This document shows, in pieces, positions 29,841-36,142 of a stretch of 36,142 nt of DNA. The DNA is from WYZ-LMO6 sp964509845. GTDB taxonomy: Archaea; Hadarchaeota; Hadarchaeia; Hadarchaeales; WYZ-LMO6. The stretch covers positions 1 to 36,142 of the forward strand of contig CAZDZG010000007.1 of assembly GCA_964509845.1 (NCBI GenBank), given 5' to 3'. Under the pieces are notes generated by a model that was not told where the DNA came from, did not search any database, and was given only the letters and a program-made list of their open reading frames with translations. Positions within the stretch are counted from its first letter, which is position 1. Every line of letters begins with the position of its first letter. A program made the position numbers and the translations under genes.

Positions 29841-30077
29841 CCCTCGTGGTGGGAGGACGGGGCCTGCCGGTGTAGCGTACCAGGGTTGGCTGCCCGTCCA
29901 TCGCGAGGGTGTTCCCGCCCTGAGCTCACGGGAGGACCCAAATGGTACGGCTGTCCCGGCAGTGGCTCCGGTGTACCCGCGGCGATGCACCGGCGTTCAC
30001 GGTTTTTCCCGCCAGTCCTTTCAACCGCGGAAAGTCCCTCATCGCCGTTTAACCTTTGTCTGTTCCCTCTTTTAATC
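29841..30077. other. Non-coding spacer rich in inverted repeats, possible structured RNA
   Basis: No convincing gene on either strand in the 237 bp between the convergent ends of the small pilin and pheT. Nested complementary arms occur: 29840-29846 with 29904-29910 (7 bp), 29855-29861 with 29893-29899 (7 bp), 29863-29866 with 29881-29884, and separately 29944-29948 with 29973-29977. A T-run at 30003-30007 would end a plus-strand RNA; on the minus strand a GGTTAAAC block near 30048-30055 could be a TATA box. The strand is undecided. I found no SRP, RNase P or tRNA signature. Confidence 0.4.
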
Positions 30078-31733
30078 CTACCGAAGCTGGCCGGCCTCCA
30101 GGGCCTCCAGCTCCAGTTCCAGCGAGGCCACCGGGTGCTCCAGCTCGAAGTTGAGCAGCACCTCGGGGTGCACCTCTCCAGCCATCCCCAGCCTAGCCCC
30201 CTTCCACAGGAACTCCGCCGCCCTCCCCTCCAGGAAGCTCGGGTGCTCCAGCGCCCTCACCTCGGGCCGGATCCCGAACTCCCTGAGCACGGCCTCCATC
30301 ACCGCCTTGATCTGGCTCCACCCCGCCTGCTTTCCCATCAGGCATGCCCCCAGCCTCCTCCGGTCCACGGCTCCCGTTTCCGAACTCTCGTCCAGCAGCA
30401 CCACGTTTCCCACCTCGAAGATCCGCTGGGGAAGGGGGTGTTTCTTGTTGGAGCGAAGCACCTGCAGGAGGGAGGGAAGGAGCCAGGTCCTCAGGATGGT
30501 GAACTCCTGGGAAACGGGGTTGGCTATCTCCACCGCCTCCCCCTCCACCCTCATGAGCCTGAAGTTCAGCGTTGGGTTGGTGAGGGTGTAGGTCATCACC
30601 TCCGTGAAGCCCAGGCCCACCATGACCAGCCTCACCCTGTCGGAGAGCTCCTCTATCCCCGCCTTCCTCCCCACCGTGTTCACCCCCTTCACCCTGGGGG
30701 GGATCCTGTCGTACCCGTAGGCTATGGCCACATCCTCCACCAGGTCCACGGGGTGGAGCAGGTCGGCCCTGAAGGGAGGGGCCAGCACCACGAGCTTCCT
30801 TCCCCTCACCCTCACCCCGTACCTCATCCTCCTGAGCAGGGAGGCTATCTGGGCCGCCCGCAGCTCCAGCCCCAGCACCCCCCTTACCTCCTCCACCGTC
30901 AGCTCAAACCTGCGCGGCCTGAGCGAGGGGGTTTCCACCGAGCGCCCCGGATACCTCACCCTGGCGCTCTGGAGCCTGAAGCCCCTCTCCGCCAGGAAGG
31001 TCATCATGAGCACCAGGCCGAGGTGCGCCTCCTCCTCCCTCTCCCCCGTTACGTCTATGAGGAGGTTGCCGGTCCTCTCCGTCACCCTCGTCTCCTCGCT
31101 GTTGATGATGGGGGGAAGGGATAACACCTTACCCCCGCTGTCCACCAGCAGGGGGTACCTGTCCTTTCCTTCGAGGATCCAGCCGTACTCCCTCCCCTTG
31201 GGATGCAGCCTCAGGATCTGGGAGGGGGTGAGGCTCTCCCGGAAGTCCAGGGGGACGAAGGAGACCTCCTCCGGACCCACGGAGGTGTAGGTTAGGGGGG
31301 GCCTGACGGTGTCCAGGTCGTAGACCCCAATGGAGGCCTTCCTCCTCCTCCCCAGGAACTCGTGCAGCTTCTCCTGGGTCTGCATGAGGGAGGTCAGCAC
31401 CTCCTCCGTCAGCCTGACCCCCCTCACCACCCCCACCGCTATGAAGGGCCTGATCCTCCGGACGCTGGGATCCACCCTCACCGTGATTCCCGAGGGAGAG
31501 AGGGGATAGAGGGGCAGGCCCGTTTCCCTCCCCAGGAAGCCCCTGAGGGCCCTGGCCACCCCTTCCGGGCCCAGCAGGTCGGGACGGTTGTGGAGGATCT
31601 CCATCCTCAGTTCCTCCCCGCAGAGCTCGGCCTCCACCCCCATCAGGGCCAGCTTGGAGAGGAGCTCCTCCCCTTTCACCTCTTCTCCCAGGAGGGAGCA
31701 GAAGTCCCGGTAGCTCACCGAAAGGGTGGGCAT
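30078..31733 (-). CDS. pheT: Phenylalanyl-tRNA synthetase beta subunit
   Basis: Archaeal-type PheRS beta chain, 551 residues (the family is about 550, shorter than the bacterial chain, which carries extra domains). Recognised by HNRPDLLGPEGVARALRGFLG, ASIGVYDLDTV, the B3/4 region LPPIINSEETRVTERT, the B5 block DLVEDVAIAYGYDRIPP, and the catalytic-like domain ANPVSQEFTILRTWLLPSLL. ATG 31733 directly abuts the pheS stop (TAGATG). Last gene of the operon. Confidence 0.96.
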   Translation of the reverse strand: MPTLSVSYRDFCSLLGEEVKGEELLSKLALMGVEAELCGEELRMEILHNRPDLLGPEGVARALRGFLGRETGLPLYPLSPSGITVRVDPSVRRIRPFIAVGVVRGVRLTEEVLTSLMQTQEKLHEFLGRRRKASIGVYDLDTVRPPLTYTSVGPEEVSFVPLDFRESLTPSQILRLHPKGREYGWILEGKDRYPLLVDSGGKVLSLPPIINSEETRVTERTGNLLIDVTGEREEEAHLGLVLMMTFLAERGFRLQSARVRYPGRSVETPSLRPRRFELTVEEVRGVLGLELRAAQIASLLRRMRYGVRVRGRKLVVLAPPFRADLLHPVDLVEDVAIAYGYDRIPPRVKGVNTVGRKAGIEELSDRVRLVMVGLGFTEVMTYTLTNPTLNFRLMRVEGEAVEIANPVSQEFTILRTWLLPSLLQVLRSNKKHPLPQRIFEVGNVVLLDESSETGAVDRRRLGACLMGKQAGWSQIKAVMEAVLREFGIRPEVRALEHPSFLEGRAAEFLWKGARLGMAGEVHPEVLLNFELEHPVASLELELEALEAGQLR

Positions 31734-33197
31734 CTACCTCACTCCCCAGTTCTGCAGGGCCTCCAGGTCGTGGCAGAAGATTTCCCTTATGTCCTCCAGC
31801 CCCAGCTTCATCATCACGATCCTGGACAGCCCTATTCCCCAGGCCAGCACCGGGTGCCTCACCCCCAGCGGCCTGAGGAGCTCTGGCCTGAACATCCCCG
31901 CTCCGAGCACCTCCACCCACTCCCCCCTTTCCTTGTGGTAGACCTCCGCCTCCACGGAGGGTTCGGTGAAGGGGAAGTATCCCGGTCGGAACCTGACCTC
32001 CTGAAAGCCCAGGGTGTTGAGGATGAGCTTCAGGTACCCCAGCATATCCCTGAAGGTGAGCCCCTCATCCATCACTATACCCTCGCACTGGTAGAACTCG
32101 GCCAGGTGTTTGTAGTCTATCCGCTCGTGCCTGTAGACCCTGTCTATGCAGAAGACCTTGACGGGGGGATCGGGGTGGGAGGCCAGGTAGCGGACGGTGG
32201 CGGCGGTGGTCTGCGAGCAGAGGACAGCCCTCCTGCTGATTTCCGGATCGAACTTGTACCCCCACCCCCTGGATCCCTCCACCCCCCGCTCGTGGGCCCT
32301 GGCCACCCTTCTGACCAGGGCAGGGGAGGGGAGTCTGGTGAGGGAGGGGCGGTGTAGGGTGAAGTTGCTGTGGATCTGCCTGGCCGGGTGATCCTGGGCC
32401 TGGAAGAGGGCGTCGAAGTTCCAGAACTCCGACTCCACCGCCCTGCTCTTGATCTCCACGAAGCCCATGGCCAGCAGGGCCTCCCTCACCTCCCCTATCA
32501 CCCTCTGCTGGGGGTGCATCCTGCCCGGGTAGAGGGGAGGGACGGGATCGGAGGGCTCGTACCTCTTGAACTTCACCCTCCTCCATCCCCCGCTCACTAG
32601 CAGCTCGTGGGTTAGCTCCGTCACCTCCTCCTCCACCCTTACCTCCGCTGCCCTTTTCCTCCCCTCCTCCGTCAGGGAGAGGAGGCGCCTGGTCCTCTCC
32701 CTCACCTCCACCAGCCCCCTCTTCCTGAGGAGCTCCGCCTCCGGTGTCAGCTCGGGGAGGGAGACCTCCCCCTCCAGCAGCCTCCCCAGCAGTTCCTCCT
32801 CGGGCCACCTGCGGGAAAGGGCCCTTCTCCCCTCCTCCGTCAGCCACACCTTCCCCCCTTCCACCCTCACCGCACCTTTTCTCCGCAGCCATCCCAGGGC
32901 TATGTTCACCTCCTCCTTGGGCCCCAGCCCTTCCAGCGGCCTCCCCTCCTCCACCCTTTCCAGCAGCCTTCGCTCGGGCAGGCCCTCCCTGGCGTACCTC
33001 CTCCCCTCCTCCGTCAGGGAGAGGAGGAAGGAGCGCTCCTCCCGCACCGAAAGGTATCCCCTCTCCCGGAGCCCCAGGACCGCCCTCATGACGGCCGAGT
33101 GATCCATTCCCGTTTCCCTCTCCACCTCCTCCGTCCAGGCCTCCGCCCTATCCCTAAGGAAGAGGAGCAACTTTGCCTCCTGGGCTTCCAGCTCCAT
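31734..33197 (-). CDS. pheS: Phenylalanyl-tRNA synthetase alpha subunit
   Basis: Catalytic class II subunit, 487 residues. Three N-terminal winged-helix-like modules (for example LTEEGRRYAREGLPERRLL) precede the core. Class II motifs: HPQQRVIGEVREALLAMGF (motif 1), VFCIDRVYRHERIDYKH with FYQCEGIVMDEG (motif 2), and LAWGIGLSRIVMMKLG (motif 3). ATG 33197 is chosen because the domain starts there; a longer open frame upstream belongs to the neighbouring gene's region. Cotranscribed with pheT. Confidence 0.96.
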   Translation of the reverse strand: MELEAQEAKLLLFLRDRAEAWTEEVERETGMDHSAVMRAVLGLRERGYLSVREERSFLLSLTEEGRRYAREGLPERRLLERVEEGRPLEGLGPKEEVNIALGWLRRKGAVRVEGGKVWLTEEGRRALSRRWPEEELLGRLLEGEVSLPELTPEAELLRKRGLVEVRERTRRLLSLTEEGRKRAAEVRVEEEVTELTHELLVSGGWRRVKFKRYEPSDPVPPLYPGRMHPQQRVIGEVREALLAMGFVEIKSRAVESEFWNFDALFQAQDHPARQIHSNFTLHRPSLTRLPSPALVRRVARAHERGVEGSRGWGYKFDPEISRRAVLCSQTTAATVRYLASHPDPPVKVFCIDRVYRHERIDYKHLAEFYQCEGIVMDEGLTFRDMLGYLKLILNTLGFQEVRFRPGYFPFTEPSVEAEVYHKERGEWVEVLGAGMFRPELLRPLGVRHPVLAWGIGLSRIVMMKLGLEDIREIFCHDLEALQNWGVR

Positions 33198-33202
33198 CCC
33201 CC

Positions 33203-34393
33203 TCACAAAGCGGGAAGCTTTTCCAGCTGCTCCAGTACCCTCCTCCTTATCTCCTCCACCGTGGGAAGGTGGACCACCCTTCCCTCCCTGAGCAGGGGGA
33301 GGAGGAGGGGAGAGCAGGGGGAGCCGCAGGAGGGGCAGGGCGGGGCTTCCCTGCCGGCGGGGAGGACCACCTCCTTGAGGCAGCGTTCGCACCTCCACAC
33401 CTCCTTCCTCCCCCCTAGCTTCCCCCGCTTGGCCACGGGTTTCCCTTCCTTTTCCACGATGTCCAGGGCGAAGTCTATGGTGGGGGCGTTGCTGAGGGAG
33501 GTTCCCACCCCGAAGCCGTCCGCCCCGGCCTCGCATAGCTCCTTGAGGTTCTCATCGCTCACCCCTCCCGAGACCAGGATCTTCACGTGGGAGTAACCCC
33601 TGACGTCCAGCTCCCACCTCACCTCCCTCACCAGCGTGGCCATATCCCCCCTTCTCGAGGAGGGCGTGTCCAGCCTCACTCCCCAGAGCTTCTCCCCCAG
33701 GGCCTCTGCCGCCAGGATGGCCTCCGTCTTCTCGTCGAAGTAGGTGTCCACCAGGGCCACCCTGGGAACCTGGGGGGGCATCACCTCGTCAAAGGCCTTC
33801 CAGGCCTTCACCTGCTCTCCTATCACGATGATGAGGGCGTGGGGCATGGTTCCCATGGGCTCCTTCCCTATGGTCCTCGCCCCGGCCAGGCTGGAGACCC
33901 CATCCACCCCCCCGATGTAGGAGGCCCGATCCACCATGGGGGCCAGGGCCGGATGCACCCTCCTTATCCCGAACCCTATCAGAAGCTTCTTCCCCGCCAG
34001 CTTCCTCAGCCTTCCCGCCATGGTGGCTATGCCCGAGGCCTGGCAGAGGAGTCCCAGCAGGGGGGTCTCCAGCTCGCAGAACTCCCCGTAAGGCCCCTCT
34101 ATCACCATGACGGGAACCCTCACCCCGTAGGCATCCTCCGGATGGAACACCGTCCCCTCGGGAAGGGAATAAACGTTCACCCTCCTCCCCTCCAGCAATC
34201 TGGCCACCTCCTCCACCCCGCACAGGATGCCCCAGGGCCAGCCCCTGGGGAGGGAGTGGGAGGTGACCTCCGCCACCACCCTCACCCCGTCCAGCCCCTT
34301 GGCCCTCAGGATCTGCATGGTCCTCCGGAAGTAAACGTCGGTGGTCTCCCCTTTCTTTATCTCCTCGTCGGAGGCGATGTGGAAGAGCCTCAT
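33203..34393 (-). CDS. Nicotinate phosphoribosyltransferase, archaeal type with C-terminal zinc ribbon
   Basis: NAD salvage enzyme converting nicotinate and PRPP to nicotinate mononucleotide. 396 residues: start HIASDEEIKKGETTDVYFRRT, TPLLGLLCQASGIATMAGRLR, GFGIRRVHPALAPMVDRA, TMPHALIIVIGE, VDTYFDEKTEAI, KILVSGGVSDENL and DGFGVGTSLSNA, all typical of archaeal NAPRTase. The tail holds CERCLKEVV and CPSCGSPC, a zinc ribbon common in this subgroup. ATG 34393 overlaps the nicotinamidase stop by 4 nt. Confidence 0.93.
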   Translation of the reverse strand: MRLFHIASDEEIKKGETTDVYFRRTMQILRAKGLDGVRVVAEVTSHSLPRGWPWGILCGVEEVARLLEGRRVNVYSLPEGTVFHPEDAYGVRVPVMVIEGPYGEFCELETPLLGLLCQASGIATMAGRLRKLAGKKLLIGFGIRRVHPALAPMVDRASYIGGVDGVSSLAGARTIGKEPMGTMPHALIIVIGEQVKAWKAFDEVMPPQVPRVALVDTYFDEKTEAILAAEALGEKLWGVRLDTPSSRRGDMATLVREVRWELDVRGYSHVKILVSGGVSDENLKELCEAGADGFGVGTSLSNAPTIDFALDIVEKEGKPVAKRGKLGGRKEVWRCERCLKEVVLPAGREAPPCPSCGSPCSPLLLPLLREGRVVHLPTVEEIRRRVLEQLEKLPAL

Positions 34394-34926
34394 CCTCCCC
34401 CCCTCAGGAGCTTGAAGGAGCTGGTCACCCTGGCCCCGTAGATCTTCTTCATGTACTTGAGGGCCCAGTGGTGGGCCTTCTGGCTGTGGGAGGAAACGGC
34501 GTCCCTCACCACCGTCACCCTGTACCCCCTGAAGAAGGCGTCGGCGGCGGTGTGGAGGACGCAGACGTCGGTCAGCACCCCCGTAAGGACCACTCCCTCC
34601 GCCCCCGTCTCCCTCAGCACCTCCTCCAGGTTCGTCTCGAAGAAGCCGCTGTACCTCCTCTTCTCCACCACCCTCTCCCCCTCCTTCGGCTCGAGCTCGG
34701 GGATCACCCTGGCCCCCTCCGTCCCCCTGATCGCGTGGGGGCCCCAGAGGCCAAACTCGGGATCGTCGGGCGGATGGGAATCGCAGACGTAAACCACGGG
34801 CCTTCCCCTCTCCCTCCACCCCTCCAGCAGGGTTTTGAGGGTGGGAACGATCTTCCTGGCCCCCGGGAAGCCAAACTTCCCCGTGACGAAGTCGTTGAGC
34901 ATGTCAATGATGAGGAGGGCTTCCAT
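34390..34926 (-). CDS. Nicotinamidase (isochorismatase-like hydrolase)
   Basis: Hydrolyses nicotinamide to nicotinate, feeding the next gene's enzyme. 178 residues with the family triad region: LIIDMLNDFV (Asp 8), VEKRRYSGFF (Lys), and LTGVLTDVCVLHTAADA (catalytic Cys). CDSHPPDDPEFGLWGPHAIRG matches the substrate and metal loop. The 4-nt overlap with the NAPRTase gene makes a two-step NAD salvage pair. The function could be another isochorismatase-type amidase, but the neighbour supports nicotinamidase. Confidence 0.9.
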   Translation of the reverse strand: MEALLIIDMLNDFVTGKFGFPGARKIVPTLKTLLEGWRERGRPVVYVCDSHPPDDPEFGLWGPHAIRGTEGARVIPELEPKEGERVVEKRRYSGFFETNLEEVLRETGAEGVVLTGVLTDVCVLHTAADAFFRGYRVTVVRDAVSSHSQKAHHWALKYMKKIYGARVTSSFKLLRGGG

Positions 34927-34929
34927 CTT

Positions 34930-35583
34930 CTACCTCCCGCCTCTTCCTTTATAACCTTCCAGCAGCCTCCTGCAGGTTTCCCAGGATCTCCGGGCGAAGG
35001 GGGGAAGATCCCCGTGTTCCTCCACCCATCTCTTCAGAAAGCTCATGGTGAGGGGGTCATGGCTGTACCCCGATCCCAGCTCCCCGTACTTCTCCTTCAG
35101 CTCCCCCAGGAGCCTGTCCCTCCTCACCTTGGCCAGAATGGAGGCGGCCCCCACCACGGCGTACTTCCTGTCGGCCGAGTTCTCCACCACCAGCTCGGCC
35201 CTCGCCCGCAGGTACCTCAGCAGCCTCCTCCTGAAGAGATCGGGGTTGGGATCGGGGGAGTCCACGTAGGCCACCCTGGGCCTGAGCTCGTTCAGGAGAT
35301 GGGCAAAACCCTTCGCCTCCAGCTCGTTCAGGCTCACCCCGCTTTGGAGGGCCTCATCTATCTCGGCCGGCTGCAGCTCCAGGAACCCGAACCTGAGGGC
35401 CTTGGCCTCTATCAGGGGGGCCAGCCCCTCCCTCCTGGACGGGGTGAGGAGCTTGGAGTCCCTGACCCCCTTTTCCCTGAGGAACTCCAGGTCCCTCTCC
35501 GCCATCACCACCCCGCACAAAACCATGGGTCCCAGCACGGGTCCCCTGCCCGCCTCGTCCAGCCCCGCCACCCCGGCTACCAT
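34930..35583 (-). CDS. rnhB: Ribonuclease HII
   Basis: Removes RNA primers and misincorporated ribonucleotides. 217 residues. Catalytic carboxylates are visible in GLDEAGRGPVLGPMV (DE near residues 9-10), GVRDSKLL, VAYVDSPDPN, and the SADRKYAVVGAASILAKVRRD block. ATG 35583 gives a family-typical N-terminus; the open frame upstream overlaps the divergent NTPase gene and is rejected. First gene of the rnhB-nicotinamidase-NAPRTase-pheS-pheT operon. Confidence 0.95.
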   Translation of the reverse strand: MVAGVAGLDEAGRGPVLGPMVLCGVVMAERDLEFLREKGVRDSKLLTPSRREGLAPLIEAKALRFGFLELQPAEIDEALQSGVSLNELEAKGFAHLLNELRPRVAYVDSPDPNPDLFRRRLLRYLRARAELVVENSADRKYAVVGAASILAKVRRDRLLGELKEKYGELGSGYSHDPLTMSFLKRWVEEHGDLPPFARRSWETCRRLLEGYKGRGGR

Positions 35584-35635
35584 CAACCCCCTCTGGCATC
35601 CTCCCTTTTTATTCCCTCCAGCGGTTTTGGGGTGA

Positions 35636-36142
35636 GTGAAAAACTTCCTGGTAACGGGAAGGCCGGGAAGCGGCAAGAGCACGGTGATAGGGAGGACGGT
35701 GGAGCTTCTGAGGGAGAGGGGGATCAGGGTGGGAGGGGTGGTTTGCCCGGAGGTGAGGGAGGGAGGGGTGAGGGTGGGGTTCAGGATAAGGGAGCTGATA
35801 ACGGGGGAGGAGGGGATGCTGGCCAGGGTGGGAGGAGGCGGGCCCAGGGTGGGGAGGTACGGGGTGGACCTGGAGGTGCTGGATAGGCTGGGGGGAGGAG
35901 GGATAAGGAGGGCGCTGAGGGAGGCCCAGGTGGTGGTGATAGACGAGATAGGACCCATGGAGGTTCTCAGCTCCTCCTTCAGGAAGGCGGTGCTGGAGGC
36001 TCTCTCCTCCCCCCTCCCCGTGCTGGCGGCCGTTCACCTCAGGACGGAGGGAGGCTTCATAGGGGAGGTAAAACGCAGGGGGGACGTGAGGCTGCTGGAG
36101 GTGAACCCCTCCAACTTCCACCGTCTTCCCCTGGAGCTGGCG
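35636..36142 (+). CDS. P-loop nucleoside-triphosphatase, THEP1-like (runs off window)
   Basis: 169 codons are visible without a stop. GTG 35636 gives MKNFLVTGRPGSGKSTVIGR with Walker A, then GVVCPEVREGGVRVGFRI, VVVIDEIGPMEVLS (Walker B), and VLAAVHLRTEGGFIGEVKRR, the layout of archaeal NTPase/THEP1 proteins of about 170-180 residues, so only a few residues are probably missing. A GTG 4 nt earlier is in another frame. Divergent from rnhB, with an AT-rich CTTTTTATTC block between them. Confidence 0.87.
   Translation, partial: MKNFLVTGRPGSGKSTVIGRTVELLRERGIRVGGVVCPEVREGGVRVGFRIRELITGEEGMLARVGGGGPRVGRYGVDLEVLDRLGGGGIRRALREAQVVVIDEIGPMEVLSSSFRKAVLEALSSPLPVLAAVHLRTEGGFIGEVKRRGDVRLLEVNPSNFHRLPLELA

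Noticed and set aside
29679..29990. Minus-strand open frame of 103 codons across the structured spacer
   Set aside because: It is antisense to the small pilin gene and has no family resemblance or ribosome site; composition is that of random GC-rich sequence.
34394..34819. N-terminal extension of the NAPRTase frame upstream of the ATG at 34393
   Set aside because: The extension is antisense-like, Gly/Arg-rich sequence overlapping nicotinamidase in another frame; the conserved N-terminus begins at the ATG.
34468..35886. Plus-strand open frame of 472 codons opposite nicotinamidase and rnhB
   Set aside because: It is antisense to two well-supported genes, with low-complexity Pro/Gly/His composition and no recognisable motif.
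1..36142. CRISPR arrays, insertion sequences, tRNA or rRNA genes
   Set aside because: No regularly spaced repeats, transposase motifs, tRNA cloverleaf or rRNA signature could be found by eye; weak or unusual cases could still be missed.

Overview
The window is a GC-rich, densely packed archaeal chromosome segment. The archaeal assignment rests on the L18e-L13-S9-RpoN ribosomal/RNA polymerase operon, S8e, a family B DNA polymerase with a C-terminal PIP box, archaeal-type PheS/PheT, a GPN-loop GTPase, class III (archaeal pilin-type) signal peptides, TATA-like boxes about 25 nt before leaderless starts, and frequent GTG/TTG starts. An uncultivated euryarchaeal-type lineage (for example Hadarchaeota-like) is a guess only. 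Two runs of exactly 100 N (5279-5378 and 26877-26976) show that this is a draft assembly.

Layout. 1-1410 (-): rpl18e, rplM, rpsI, rpoN. 1517-4868 (+): smc, scpA, scpB. Then S8e, the first N gap and the end of a ribbon-helix-helix gene. 5625-8760 (-): phosphoesterase, methionyl-tRNA synthetase and a PHP hydrolase. 8854-9760 (+): a disrupted zinc-ribbon frame and a HoxU/NuoG-like iron-sulfur protein. 9840-10080: a probable non-coding RNA, followed by polB. 12603-12982 (-): NifU-like and zinc-ribbon proteins. 13062-15032 (+): acyl-CoA dehydrogenase and a TatD hydrolase. Next come a (-) AIR-synthase-like gene, a (+) trio (SCP2-like, unknown 489-aa protein, GPN GTPase), a (-) FAD oxidoreductase, and a (+) QueG-like Fe-S protein with a small membrane protein.

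From 29549 down to 21394 runs one tightly coupled (-) operon: seven pilin-like secreted or membrane-anchored proteins, a membrane protein, a GMC (long-chain alcohol oxidase-like) oxidoreductase and a degenerate acyl-CoA-dehydrogenase-like protein. An eighth small pilin is divergent at 29580. 29841-30077 is non-coding and rich in inverted repeats. 30078-35583 (-) is an operon of RNase HII, nicotinamidase, nicotinate phosphoribosyltransferase, PheS and PheT. A P-loop NTPase gene starts at 35636 and runs off the end.

The points I find most unusual are: an SMC protein of only about 720 residues with no hinge domain, encoded beside ScpA and ScpB; the coupling of pilin-like proteins to lipid-type oxidoreductases in one operon; the structured RNA in front of polB; a bacterial-type MetRS; and a likely one-base frameshift at the start of the PHP gene.
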